Source: Streptomyces sp. LUP30 (GTDB lineage: Bacteria > Actinomycetota > Actinomycetes > Streptomycetales > Streptomycetaceae). Taken from it: a stretch of DNA of 64,000 nucleotides. How positions within the stretch are numbered: position 1 is the stretch's first letter; every line of letters starts with the position of its first letter. The notes beneath the pieces are model-generated. The model was not told the DNA's origin. It did no database searches and saw only the letters and a list, made by a program, of their open reading frames with translations. Location: positions 1 to 64,000 of the forward strand of contig NZ_MJAJ01000028.1 of NCBI RefSeq assembly GCF_001746365.1, in the 5' to 3' direction. Of this stretch, positions 25,049 to 34,112 are shown one piece after another. The position numbers and the translations under genes are program-made.

Positions 25049-26254
25049 GTGCTGCGCGTGCTGCTGCTCGGGCTGGGAGCGCTGGCGGTGGGGACCGACG
25101 CCTATGTGACGGCGGGACTGCTGCCCGCGGTCGGCAGGGACCTGCACGAGCCGGCCTCCGTGACGGGCCAGCTGGTGACGGTCTTCATGCTCTGCTACGC
25201 GCTGCTCGCCCCGCTCGTGGGCGCGGCCCTCGCGCGATGGGGCATCCGGCAGGTCCTCGTCGCGGCGCTCTGCCTGTTCTGCCTCGCCAACGCCGCCTCC
25301 GCCCTGGCGCCCTCGCTGGCCGCGCTGATGGCGGCGCGCGGCCTGGCCGGGGTGGCCGCGGGCGTGTTCATGCCGGTGGCGGCGACCGCGGCCGCCGCGC
25401 TCGCCGGTCCCGAGCGGCGGGGCCGGGCGCTCGCGGTGGTGCTCGGCGGGCTGAGCTCGGGCACCGTGCTCGGGGTGCCGGGCGGGCTGTTTTTGGCCCA
25501 GCACGCGGGCTGGCGGGCCGCGTTGTGGCTGGTCACCGCGATCGGCGTGGTCTCGCTTGCGGGTGCGGCGCTGCTGCTGCCGGCGGTGTCCGGCGCCGCG
25601 ATGCCCGGACTGCGCGAGCGCGGCGCCCAGCTGACGGACCGGCGGGTCGGGGTGGCGGTGCTGACGACGTTCCTGCAGACCGTGGCCAGCCTGGGCCTGT
25701 ACACCTACCTGGTGCCGGTGCTCGACGCCTCCGGTGTCACCGCGCACCAGACGGCGCTGTGGCTGTGGGGTGCCGGAGGGGTCGCGGGAAGCTTCCTGGC
25801 CGGGCCGCTGCTGGACCGCACCGGCCGGTCCGGCGCCCAGGTGGCGGTGCTGCTCGCCGCACTGGCCCTGTGCCTGGCCCCGCTCGGGCTGCTGAGCGGC
25901 GCGGCCGTACTGGTGCTGCTGGTGCTGTGGGGCGCGGCCGGCTGGGCGTTCGTGGTGCCGCAGCAGCACCGCCTGCTGGGGCTGCGGCCCTCGGGCGGCG
26001 CGGCCGTTCTCGCGCTGAACAGCTCCGCCACCTATCTCGGCGGCTCGGCCGGCGCGGCGCTCGGCGGGGCCGTGCTGTCGGCCGGGATCGCGCCGGGCCG
26101 GCTGCCGCCGCTCGCCGCGGCCGTGGCCGCCGCGGCCTGCGGGCTGCACCTCCTCGGCCGCCGGTTCCTGCCCAGCGTGCCCCACCCAGCCCCGGACGGA
26201 CGTCCGCGTCCGGGGTCCCAGCGAAACGGAGACTCCCATGAAGTTCGGCGCTAA
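25049..26254 (+). CDS. MFS transporter (DHA1-type drug exporter)
   Basis: A 401-residue membrane protein with 12 hydrophobic segments and a charged loop (LARWGIRQ) after helix 2, like arabinose-efflux/DHA1 drug exporters. A TTG at 25013 would give 12 more residues, but GGGAGGAG sits six bases before the GTG at 25049, which is the better start. It is divergent from gltX and overlaps the next gene by 17 bases. A second export route for the cluster, or self-protection, is likely. Confidence 0.85.
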   Translation: MLRVLLLGLGALAVGTDAYVTAGLLPAVGRDLHEPASVTGQLVTVFMLCYALLAPLVGAALARWGIRQVLVAALCLFCLANAASALAPSLAALMAARGLAGVAAGVFMPVAATAAAALAGPERRGRALAVVLGGLSSGTVLGVPGGLFLAQHAGWRAALWLVTAIGVVSLAGAALLLPAVSGAAMPGLRERGAQLTDRRVGVAVLTTFLQTVASLGLYTYLVPVLDASGVTAHQTALWLWGAGGVAGSFLAGPLLDRTGRSGAQVAVLLAALALCLAPLGLLSGAAVLVLLVLWGAAGWAFVVPQQHRLLGLRPSGGAAVLALNSSATYLGGSAGAALGGAVLSAGIAPGRLPPLAAAVAAAACGLHLLGRRFLPSVPHPAPDGRPRPGSQRNGDSHEVRR

Positions 26255-27155
26255 CCTGCCCAACTACGGTCCGGCCACCACTGCGGGGACCATGCTGGAC
26301 TGGGCCCGGCGGCTGGAGGAGATGGGCTACCACCAGCTGATGGTGTCCGATCACGTGGCGCCCACGCCCGAGGTGGAGCACCTGTTCCCCGCCCCGTTCT
26401 ACGACCCGTTCACCGTGCTCGCCTGGCTCGCGGGCGTCACGAGCCGCGTGCGCATCGGGACGACGGTGACCATCCTGCCGTACCGCCACCCTTTGCTGGT
26501 GGCCCGTCAGGTGGCGAACATCGACCAGCTCAGCGGGGGCCGGTTCGTGTTCGGGGCCGCCGCGGGCTGGGCGGCGGGCGAGTTCGCCGCCCTCGGGGTG
26601 CCGTACGCCCGCCGGGGGGCTCGCAGCGACGAGTACCTGCGGGTGATGAAGGCGTTCTGGACGCGGGACGTCGTCGCGTACGACGGGGAGTTCGTCAGGT
26701 TCGCTCCCGTGCACACCGGGCCCCGCCCGGTGCAGCCCTCGGGGCCGCCGGTGTGGATCGGCGGGCACAGCGCGGGCGCCCTGCGCAGGGCCGCCCGGTA
26801 CGGCGACGCCTGGCACCCGACCTCCGTGACCGCCGACTGGCTGGTGCACGTCGGCCTGCCCGCGCTGCGCGACACCGCCAAGCGGCTGAACCTGCCGGTG
26901 CCCGCGCTCGCGCCGCGGATCAAGCTGCGGCTGACCGGCCGGCCGCTGCCCGCCGGGCGGGTGCTCGGGGAGGGCAGCCTGGAGCAGATCCACGACGACC
27001 TCGTCCTGCTCGACCGGCTGGGCGCCGACACGGTCGTCCTCGACCCCACCTTCCCCGGCCAGCGGCGGGACGCCGACCGCGACGCCGCCGACCTCGCCGC
27101 GTTCGAGCGGCTGGCGAAGGAGGTGATCGACCTGGAACACGGACGCCTGCGCTGA
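26238..27155 (+). CDS. Luciferase-like monooxygenase (LLM class, possibly F420-dependent)
   Basis: A 305-residue TIM-barrel flavin-dependent enzyme: MKFGANLPNYGP at the N-terminus, VRIGTTVTILPYRHP, LSGGRFVFG.AAGW and WIGGHSAGALRRAARYGDAWHP are hallmark segments. In actinomycetes this subfamily often uses coenzyme F420, but FMN cannot be excluded, and a flavin reductase is encoded at 20743. It probably oxidises or reduces a pathway intermediate. Translationally coupled to the MFS gene; GGAG precedes the ATG. Confidence 0.88.
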   Translation: MKFGANLPNYGPATTAGTMLDWARRLEEMGYHQLMVSDHVAPTPEVEHLFPAPFYDPFTVLAWLAGVTSRVRIGTTVTILPYRHPLLVARQVANIDQLSGGRFVFGAAAGWAAGEFAALGVPYARRGARSDEYLRVMKAFWTRDVVAYDGEFVRFAPVHTGPRPVQPSGPPVWIGGHSAGALRRAARYGDAWHPTSVTADWLVHVGLPALRDTAKRLNLPVPALAPRIKLRLTGRPLPAGRVLGEGSLEQIHDDLVLLDRLGADTVVLDPTFPGQRRDADRDAADLAAFERLAKEVIDLEHGRLR

Positions 27156-27168
27156 CGTTGCGCCAGGC

Positions 27169-28137
27169 ATGGGCATGGACAAGGGTGCTGCGACGGCCAA
27201 GCCGTACGGCAGCGAACTCGATCTGCGCAAGCTGCGGGTTCTGGTGGAGCTGGACCGGCGGGGCACGGTCAGCGCGGTGGCGGCCGCGCTGCATCTGACT
27301 CCGTCGGCCGTCTCCCAGCAACTCGCCGGTCTGGCGAAGGAGTTGGGGGTACCGCTGACCGAGCCCGTGGGGCGCCGGCTGCGGCTCACGGGCGCGGCGA
27401 AGGTGGTGCTGCGGCACGCCGAGGAGATCTTCGGGAGCATCGACCGGCTGCACCGCGCTCTGGCCGAGCACAGCGGGGGTGAACGCGGCGAGGTGTCGGT
27501 GTCGGGGTTCGGCACCACGCTCTCGCCGCTCATCCTGCCGGCCGCCGGCATCCTCAAGCGGCGCCTGCCCGAGCTGCGCACGACGCTGGCGGAGGTCGAT
27601 CCGCCCGTCAGCTTCGAGCTGCTGGAGCTCGGCCGCACGGACGTGGTCATCGCCGTCGAGTCGCCGGCGGCGCCCGCCCTCGACTCCCGCTTCGACAAGC
27701 GGCCCCTGATGACGGAGGTGTTCGACGTGGCGCTGCCCGAGGAGCATCCGCTGGCACAGGCGCCCTCGCTGACCCTGGGGGAGCTGGCCGACGAGGCGTG
27801 GATCTTCGCCACGGTCGGCATGTGCCAGGAGATCCCTCTCGCGGCCTGCGCGGCCGCCGGCTTCACCCCGCAGGCCACCCATGTCATCGGCGACTGGGAC
27901 GCCACCTTCGCCGCCGTCCGGCAGGGTCTGGGCATCTGTCTGGTGCCCCGGCTGGCCCGCCGGTCCTCCCAGCCCGGCGTCACGGTGCGGCGGTTCGACG
28001 ACGCGCCCTGGCGGCGGGTGTTCGCCGCGGTGCGGCCCGGCAGTGGGGGAGTGCCCCAGATCGAGGCGGTCCTGGAGGCCCTGAGCGAGGCGGCGCAGGC
28101 GGCGGAATCAGAGCTGGAAGGGGCACCCGGGCAGTGA
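27169..28137 (+). CDS. LysR-family transcriptional regulator
   Basis: A 322-residue regulator. The N-terminal winged helix-turn-helix (LDLRKLRVLVELDRRG then HLTPSAVSQQLAGLAKELG) is followed by a periplasmic-binding-like effector domain. It lies 13 bases after the monooxygenase and in the same direction, so it may be cotranscribed with it. A second ATG at 27175 is possible and the ribosome site is weak, so the exact start is uncertain. Confidence 0.88.
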   Translation: MGMDKGAATAKPYGSELDLRKLRVLVELDRRGTVSAVAAALHLTPSAVSQQLAGLAKELGVPLTEPVGRRLRLTGAAKVVLRHAEEIFGSIDRLHRALAEHSGGERGEVSVSGFGTTLSPLILPAAGILKRRLPELRTTLAEVDPPVSFELLELGRTDVVIAVESPAAPALDSRFDKRPLMTEVFDVALPEEHPLAQAPSLTLGELADEAWIFATVGMCQEIPLAACAAAGFTPQATHVIGDWDATFAAVRQGLGICLVPRLARRSSQPGVTVRRFDDAPWRRVFAAVRPGSGGVPQIEAVLEALSEAAQAAESELEGAPGQ

Positions 28138-28331
28138 TTTCATAGAGGGAAGGCCATATTCGACCGAAGGATCGAATGTTTCAGTCTGCCTTCACGTTCA
28201 TCGGAAAGATTACTTGCTGGACCCCGGGCGGCGGCACGGGCGACGCTCTTGGTGCGGGTCGGCGGACGAGTTCCGCCCCCGCCTCCTCTGCCTCGTCGTC
28301 CCCTGTCGTCCGCTGAATGTGAGGGTCCGCC

Positions 28332-29282
28332 ATGAAATCCGGCGCGCTGCTGCGACTGTCCGGCCTGAGCCTGCTGTGGGGTTCGGTCTTCCTCTGGATC
28401 AAGATCTCCGGGTACGGGTTCTCGCCCGTGGAGATGGTCTTCGTGCGGCTCGTCCTCGGGGCCGCCGTCCTGATGGCCATCGGCCTGTCCCGGGGGCAGC
28501 GCCCGCCCCGCGACCGCACACTCCTGGGACACATGGCCGTGGCCGCGCTGCTCGGCAACGCCATCCCCTGGCTGCTGTTCGCCCAGGGCGAGGTGAGCGG
28601 CTCCAGCAACGTCGCCGGCATCATCAGCGGCACCGGCCCGGTCTGGACGCTCGGCGCGGCCGTGCTGCTCGGCTCCGAGAAGCGGCTGGGCGCCGCCCGC
28701 ATCCTGGGCATGGCCGTCGGTCTGCTCGGCGTGGTCCTGGTCGCCGCTCCCTGGAGCCCCGGCACCCACGCCTCCACCAGCAGCGTCATCTGCTTCGTCC
28801 TCGGCGCCGTCAGCTTCGGCAGCAGCTTCGCCTACGTCGGCCGCTTCCTCGCCGGCCGCGGCATCCCCGTCTTCATGCTGGCGGGCGGGCAGTTGACCAT
28901 CGCCGCCGTGCTCACCCTGTTCGCCGTGCCCTTCATCGGCCTGGAGCCCGTCGAGTGGCGCACCGACTCCGTGATCGCGCTGATCATCCTCGGCGTGGTG
29001 TGCACCGGCTTCGCCGTCCTGCTCAACACGGTCATCATCACCAAGGACGGCCCCGCCGCCGCGGCCACCGTCATTTACCTGATGACTGTCGTGTCCGTCG
29101 TCCTGGGCGCCGTCTTCCTCGGCGAGTCCCTCGGCTGGAGCGTCCTGCTCGGCACCGCCGCCGTGCTCGTCGCGATCGCGCTGCTGCGCCGCAAGCCCGT
29201 GGACAAGCCCGCGCCGCAGGCCGCGGCCACCCCCGCCGCCGCCCCCGCACCGGCGAAGGGTCTGACCGCCGGCGCCCAGTGA
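28332..29282 (+). CDS. EamA/DMT-family permease
   Basis: A 316-residue protein with two EamA repeats and about ten hydrophobic segments (LLWGSVFLWIKISG in the first; FVLGAVSFGSSFAYVG in the second), ending in an Ala/Pro-rich cytoplasmic tail. Members export amino acids and related metabolites. It probably moves a precursor or product of this cluster. The 190 bases before it hold no gene and contain an AT-richer stretch near 28140-28210 that may be its promoter. Confidence 0.85.
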   Translation: MKSGALLRLSGLSLLWGSVFLWIKISGYGFSPVEMVFVRLVLGAAVLMAIGLSRGQRPPRDRTLLGHMAVAALLGNAIPWLLFAQGEVSGSSNVAGIISGTGPVWTLGAAVLLGSEKRLGAARILGMAVGLLGVVLVAAPWSPGTHASTSSVICFVLGAVSFGSSFAYVGRFLAGRGIPVFMLAGGQLTIAAVLTLFAVPFIGLEPVEWRTDSVIALIILGVVCTGFAVLLNTVIITKDGPAAAATVIYLMTVVSVVLGAVFLGESLGWSVLLGTAAVLVAIALLRRKPVDKPAPQAAATPAAAPAPAKGLTAGAQ

Positions 29283-29498
29283 GGCCCGCGGACCTCACCG
29301 CACGCACCACCCCTGGACGGGACCGCGCCGGAAGCCCGCCCGCCCCGGCCCCCCCGCCCGGCCCCCGCCTCACCTCCGTTTCGCCCCCTGCTTCGCCCCC
29401 CCCGTTTCACCCTCCCTCGTCCACCGCCGACCGGAACGGGACCGCCACCACCCGGACCGCCACCGGCGACCGCGCCGCGCCCACGCTGAGGTGACCCC

Positions 29499-30038
29499 AT
29501 GCCGTACGTCGTCGAACGCACCTTCCACCCCGCCGAATCCCGCCTCCAGCAGGCCTGGCCCGACCACGTCGCGCACCTGCGCGCACTGTCCGGCCGCGGC
29601 ATCCTCGTCGGCGGCGGCCTCGCCGGCACGGGAAACGGGGACATCCTGGTCATCGCCGTGTCCGACGAGGTCTCCCTGCACCGGATCCTGCGCGCCGACC
29701 CCCTCGTCCGGCAGGCACTGATCGCCCGGACCACGATCCGCTCCTGGAACGTCGAGTACGGCCACAGCGCGCTCACCGGACGCGAGCCCGAGGACCCCGC
29801 CGCCGCCCCCGACGTGGTCCTCACCCCGCACGAGTCGCGCATCGCCCGCATGGTGCTCTCCGGCATGACCAACCAGCGGATCGCCGAACGGCTGAACGTG
29901 TCCTGCCGGGCCGTGGAACAACACCTCACCCGCATGTACCGCAAACTGTCGATCAGCCGCCGCGCCCAGCTCGCCGCCGCCCTGGGCGCCACCGTCCCCC
30001 GCTTCGGAATTCCGCAGCAGGAACGCCTCACTGCGTGA
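29499..30038 (+). CDS. YCII-domain/LuxR-type HTH regulator (2)
   Basis: A 179-residue paralogue of the protein at 22328. The N-terminal domain begins PYVVERTFHPAESRLQQ and the C-terminal GerE helix-turn-helix reads MTNQRIAERLNVSCRAVEQHLTRMY, nearly the same as its partner (AVEQHITRIYRKLSISRRAQLAVAL). It stands just upstream of the operon that begins at 30180, so control of that operon is a natural guess. The 216 bases before it hold no gene. Confidence 0.82.
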   Translation: MPYVVERTFHPAESRLQQAWPDHVAHLRALSGRGILVGGGLAGTGNGDILVIAVSDEVSLHRILRADPLVRQALIARTTIRSWNVEYGHSALTGREPEDPAAAPDVVLTPHESRIARMVLSGMTNQRIAERLNVSCRAVEQHLTRMYRKLSISRRAQLAAALGATVPRFGIPQQERLTA

Positions 30039-30179
30039 TTCCGTAGTGCCGCGCACCGCCCTCCCCACCTAGCGTTCCAGGCGTCGGGAAAAGCCCGCGA
30101 CCGGACGTCCCGGCACGGAAGAAGCCGTCCCGGGAAAGTCCCGAAAAGCCTCGGAAAAACGCCTCGGAAAAGGGGAAAG

Positions 30180-30926
30180 ATGTCCTTGCAATCTGCGGAA
30201 CGCCTCGGGGTCGTCGTTCCTTCCGGCAACGCCGCCGCCGAACCGGAGATCGGCAGCCTCGTCCGGCCCGCGATGAACGTGCACACCTCCCGCTTCCCGG
30301 TCCTGCCCGGGCGGACCCTGCGCGAACGGCTGGACACCTACAACGAGGGCCTCGACGAGGTCGTCGCCGGATTCGGCGCTCTGCGACTCGGCGCGGTCGT
30401 CGTGGCGTGCAGCGGCTCGCACTACCTGCTCGGCCCCGACGGCGACCGGGCCCTGTGCGACAAGCTCGCGGACGCGGGCGGCCGGCCCGTCGCCTCCTCC
30501 ACCCTCGCCACCCTGGACACCTGCGCCGACCTCGGCGTCCAGGACATCGTCCTCGTCTCGCCGTACGCGCCCTGGCTGACCGACCTGTCCCGCACCTTCT
30601 GGGAGCAGGCCGGCCTCACCGTCTCGCGCGTCGTCCCGATCCGGGCCGGCGACCGTTTCTCCCCCTACGACGTCTCCACCGACGACCTCGTCCGCCAGGT
30701 CGCCGAGGCCGGCCTCGGCGACGACGAGGCCCTGCTGCTCACCGGCACCGGGATGTTCACGTTCGACGCCCTGCGACAGATCGGCGAAGGCAACGACCGC
30801 GTCCTGCTCACCTCCAACATCTGCTCGGCCCGCTGGGCGCTGAAGCAGACGGGCCTGCCGGCCGACCCCGCGCAGGAGACGGGCCTGCTGCGCCGGCTCG
30901 CCGCCCGCACAGGCGGGACGGCATGA
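30180..30926 (+). CDS. Maleate isomerase/arylmalonate decarboxylase-like protein
   Basis: A 248-residue member of the Asp/Glu racemase superfamily, closest in layout to maleate cis-trans isomerases and arylmalonate decarboxylases: VVVPSGNAAAEPEI at the N-terminus, a first catalytic Cys in VVACSGSHYLL and a second in TSNICSARWAL. Both cysteines of the two-base mechanism are present, which favours isomerase or racemase over the one-cysteine decarboxylases. First gene of the operon that continues to hemL; its stop overlaps the FAD monooxygenase start. Confidence 0.8.
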   Translation: MSLQSAERLGVVVPSGNAAAEPEIGSLVRPAMNVHTSRFPVLPGRTLRERLDTYNEGLDEVVAGFGALRLGAVVVACSGSHYLLGPDGDRALCDKLADAGGRPVASSTLATLDTCADLGVQDIVLVSPYAPWLTDLSRTFWEQAGLTVSRVVPIRAGDRFSPYDVSTDDLVRQVAEAGLGDDEALLLTGTGMFTFDALRQIGEGNDRVLLTSNICSARWALKQTGLPADPAQETGLLRRLAARTGGTA

Positions 30927-32125
30927 GCGTGCGCCGCCGCCCGGTGGTCGTCGTCGGCGCCGGACCGGTCGGGCTCACCACGGCCCTGGTCCTGGCCCGC
31001 GGCGGCGTGCCGGTCACCGTCCTGGAATCCTCCCGGGACCTGTCCACGGCCTCCCGCGCCTCCACCTTCCACCCCTCCACCCTGGACCTGCTCGACGAAC
31101 TGGGCGTCGCGGCCCCCCTGCGCGCCGCGGGCCGGGAAGTGCACGAGATCCAGTGGCGCGACCTCGGGCAGCGGGTCCTGCACCGCATCGGCTACGACGC
31201 CCTGAACGGCCGCACCGCCCACCCCTACCGGGTGCACGCCGAACAGTCACGGCTCACCCCGCTGCTGCTGTCCGCGCTCGAGGAGCACCCGCACGCGGAA
31301 GTGTGCTTCACCAGCACCGTCTTCGACGTGCGGCCCCGCACGGACGCCGTACGGCTGTGGCTGCACGGGCCCACCGGACTGCGCACGCCGCTGGACGCCG
31401 ACTACGTGGTGGCCGCCGACGGCAGCCGCAGCACCGTCCGCGCCGCCCTCCAACTGCCCTCCCGCGCCACCGAATACCCCTCGTACGCCCTGCGCGTGGT
31501 GACGCACACGGCCCTCGACGGGCTGCTGCCGGACCTCGCGCCCCTGGCCTACGTCCGGGACAGCCGGCAGTCCTTCAGCATCCTGGGCATGCCCGACCAC
31601 TGGCGGCTCATCTTCCGCATGCCGGCCCACGTGCCGCGCCGTCAGGTCGTCGAGCGGGCGCAGGTGAACGCCCTGCTGCACCGGGCCCTGCCCTCCTGCG
31701 CCGGCGACGTCCAGATCGCCGACGCGCACACCTACCGGCTCGCCTCCTTCGTCCTGCCCGACTACCGGGCGGGCCGGGTGCTGTTCGCCGGGGACGCAGC
31801 CCACCTCACCTCCACCGCAGGCGGCATGAACATGAACTGCGGACTGCACGACGCCGTCGCCTGGGGACGGGCGCTGACCCGGCTGCACCACGGCGCGGCC
31901 GGCGAACGCATCCTCGCCTCGGTCGCCGCCGAACGGCGCGAGGCGGTGACGGACAAGGTGATCCCGCGCAGCGAGGCCCGCACGGCCGGCCTGGACGACC
32001 CGGCCCGTCTGCGCGGCGCCCTGGAGAGCGTCGGCCGCATCGCCGCCGACCCGCAGCGCACCACCGACTACCTGCTCAAGGCCTCGCTCCTGGACTGCGC
32101 CCCCCGGCCCCAGCTCACCCACTAA
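30923..32125 (+). CDS. FAD-dependent aromatic-hydroxylase-type monooxygenase
   Basis: A 400-residue class A flavoprotein monooxygenase. The FAD Rossmann motif VVVGAGPVGLTTAL is at the N-terminus, DYVVAADGSRSTVR is the DG motif near residue 160, and RVLFAGDAAHLTSTAGGMNMN is the GD motif near 290. Such enzymes hydroxylate aromatic or heteroaromatic rings with NAD(P)H and oxygen, and a pyrrole is a conceivable substrate in this setting. Coupled to the isomerase-like gene by a four-base overlap. Confidence 0.88.
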   Translation: MSVRRRPVVVVGAGPVGLTTALVLARGGVPVTVLESSRDLSTASRASTFHPSTLDLLDELGVAAPLRAAGREVHEIQWRDLGQRVLHRIGYDALNGRTAHPYRVHAEQSRLTPLLLSALEEHPHAEVCFTSTVFDVRPRTDAVRLWLHGPTGLRTPLDADYVVAADGSRSTVRAALQLPSRATEYPSYALRVVTHTALDGLLPDLAPLAYVRDSRQSFSILGMPDHWRLIFRMPAHVPRRQVVERAQVNALLHRALPSCAGDVQIADAHTYRLASFVLPDYRAGRVLFAGDAAHLTSTAGGMNMNCGLHDAVAWGRALTRLHHGAAGERILASVAAERREAVTDKVIPRSEARTAGLDDPARLRGALESVGRIAADPQRTTDYLLKASLLDCAPRPQLTH

Positions 32126-32207
32126 ACCCACCGACCTGCCCCTCTTCCTCACCCCGCCCATCCCGTGTCTGCCCCTGCCCGTTTTCAGCCGAGAGGACGC
32201 AAGCGCC

Positions 32208-33017
32208 ATGCGCATCTGGTTCCACAAACACACCGTGGAAGGACGGCTGCCACTGCTCGACCAGTGGTACCGCGAGCATCTGGACGCGATCGCCGCCCCC
32301 GGCACCGTCATCGACATCAAGACGCTGCCGGCCGACACCTACCCCGACAACACCCCCTTCGGCCTGGTCGGCCACCACGCCGCCCAGGTCCTGTTCAGCG
32401 AACACTTCGCGCACTCGGCCCTCCAGGCCGAACGCGCCGGCTACGACGCCTGGATCACGGCGGCGGGCCAGGACCCCGGCCTGCGCGACGCCCGCCACCT
32501 GGCCGCCGTCCCCACGCTGGGCTACGGCGAGACGGCGTTCTTCCTGTCGGCCCTCACCGGACACCGCTTCGGCCTGCTCGGCTTCATGCCGCCGCTGCAG
32601 GAGCCCATCCGGGCCAACGTCTCCCGGTACGGCCTGGAGCGGTCCATGGCCGCCTACGAGGTCGTGCCGGGCGGCTGGGACGGCGTCCACCGCGCCCTCG
32701 ACGGCGACTGCGACCAGTTCCTCACCGCATACACCGAGGCCGCCGCCCGCGCCCGCAAGGCCGGCGCCGAGATCATCATCCCCGCCGAGGGCATCCCCAA
32801 CGAGATCTTCTGGCACCTCGGCGTCCGCGACCTGCACGGCATGCCCGTGATCGACCCGGCCGGCCTCGCCGTGAAATTCGCCGAACTCACCGTGACCCTG
32901 CGCGACCTGCGCATCTTCTCCCGATCCGACGCCGGCTACTGGTTCCACCGCCCACCCGCCGAGATCTCCCAGCACCTCGAGAAGGTCTTCCTCGGCTCGA
33001 TCCTCCAAGGAGCGTGA
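32208..33017 (+). CDS. Asp/Glu/hydantoin racemase-superfamily protein
   Basis: A 269-residue protein that looks like the Asp/Glu/hydantoin racemase superfamily. It has the two-lobed pattern (DIKTLPADTYPDN; FGLLGFMPPLQEPIRAN; AGAEIIIPAEGIPNE), but the usual catalytic cysteines are not evident at the expected places; a position where Cys is common reads PAEGIPNE. It may be a divergent isomerase or have lost racemase chemistry. It lies between the FAD monooxygenase and hemB. Confidence 0.65.
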   Translation: MRIWFHKHTVEGRLPLLDQWYREHLDAIAAPGTVIDIKTLPADTYPDNTPFGLVGHHAAQVLFSEHFAHSALQAERAGYDAWITAAGQDPGLRDARHLAAVPTLGYGETAFFLSALTGHRFGLLGFMPPLQEPIRANVSRYGLERSMAAYEVVPGGWDGVHRALDGDCDQFLTAYTEAAARARKAGAEIIIPAEGIPNEIFWHLGVRDLHGMPVIDPAGLAVKFAELTVTLRDLRIFSRSDAGYWFHRPPAEISQHLEKVFLGSILQGA

Positions 33018-33022
33018 TCCGC

Positions 33023-34042
33023 ATGACCATCCAGTCGACCCTCGGCCCCGCCCCCGTCAGCACCCCCGCAGGCGCCCCGCTGCACCGCCCCCGCCGACTG
33101 CGCCGCACCCCCCACCTGCGCCGTCTCACCGCCGAGACGCAGGTCCACGCGAGCAACCTGATCCAGCCCCTGTTCCTGCGCGAGGGACTGACCGCCCCCC
33201 GCGAGATCCCCTCCATGCCGGGCGTCTTCCAGCACACCCGCGACACCCTGCGCAAGGCGGCCGTCGAGGCCGTCAGCGCCGGCGTGGGCGGAGTGATGCT
33301 GTTCGGCATCCCGCAGGACAAGGACGAGCGCGGCAGCGGCGCCGTCGACCCCGACGGCATCCTCCAGGTCGCACTGCGCGACGTGGTCGCCGAGGTCGGC
33401 GACGCCACCGTCGTCATCGGCGACATCAACCTCGACGAGTACACCACCCACGGCCACACCGGCGTCCTGGGCCCCGACGGAGACGTCGACAACGACGCCA
33501 GCGTCGAGCTGTACGGTCAGGCGGCCGTCGTGCAGGCCGACGCCGGCGCCCACATCGTCGCCCCCAGCGGCATGATGGACGGCCAGGTCGGACACATCCG
33601 GGCGGCCCTCGACGCGGCCGGCCACCACAACGTGGCCATCCTCGGCTACTCGGCCAAGTACGCCTCCCACTTCTACGGCCCCTTCCGCGACGCCGTCGAG
33701 TCCTCCCTCCAGGGCAACCGCCGCACCTACCAGCAAAACCCCGGCAACATCCGCGAGTCCCTGCGCGAGGTCGCCCTCGACCTGGCCGAAGGCGCCGACA
33801 TGGTCATGGTCAAGCCCGCCCTGGCCTACCTCGACATCGTCCGGCTGATCGCCGACCACGTCGACGTGCCCGTCTCCGCCTACCAGGTCTCCGGCGAGTA
33901 CTCGATGATCGAAGCCGCCGCCGCCCGGGGCTGGCTGGAGCGCGACGGCTCCATCGTGGAGAGCCTCACCTCCATCCACCGGGCCGGAGCCTCCCAGATC
34001 ATCACGTACTGGGCCACCGAGTTCGCGCCCCGCCTGGGCTGA
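33023..34042 (+). CDS. hemB: Porphobilinogen synthase (5-aminolevulinate dehydratase)
   Basis: A 339-residue HemB, which joins two 5-aminolevulinates into porphobilinogen. The Schiff-base lysines are in SAKYASHFYGPF and VKPALAYLD, and SGEYSMI is the substrate-binding segment. The active-site metal loop reads DINLDEYTTHGHTG with no cysteine, so it is not the zinc type; a Mg- or K-activated form is expected. A GTG at 33014 is a possible alternative start. It is followed by hemA and hemL but no hemC or hemD, unlike the housekeeping Streptomyces set, which implies supply of porphobilinogen to secondary metabolism. Confidence 0.95.
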   Translation: MTIQSTLGPAPVSTPAGAPLHRPRRLRRTPHLRRLTAETQVHASNLIQPLFLREGLTAPREIPSMPGVFQHTRDTLRKAAVEAVSAGVGGVMLFGIPQDKDERGSGAVDPDGILQVALRDVVAEVGDATVVIGDINLDEYTTHGHTGVLGPDGDVDNDASVELYGQAAVVQADAGAHIVAPSGMMDGQVGHIRAALDAAGHHNVAILGYSAKYASHFYGPFRDAVESSLQGNRRTYQQNPGNIRESLREVALDLAEGADMVMVKPALAYLDIVRLIADHVDVPVSAYQVSGEYSMIEAAAARGWLERDGSIVESLTSIHRAGASQIITYWATEFAPRLG

Positions 34043-34055
34043 CCCGCCCCCGCCA

Positions 34056-34078
34056 CGCCCGGCCCCCCGGGCCGGGCG
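34056..34078 (+). terminator. Hairpin between hemB and hemA
   Basis: Arms 34056-34065 and 34069-34078 pair over 10 bp around a 3-base loop. Very GC-rich and without a T tract; it may attenuate transcription or be a processing site inside the operon. Confidence 0.4.
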
Positions 34079-34112
34079 CCCGCCCCACATCATCCATCGA
34101 GGTGTAAGGAAC

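Noticed and set aside
30407..30922. N-terminal extension of the FAD monooxygenase frame
   Set aside because: It overlaps the isomerase gene in another frame; the FAD motif begins right after the ATG at 30923.
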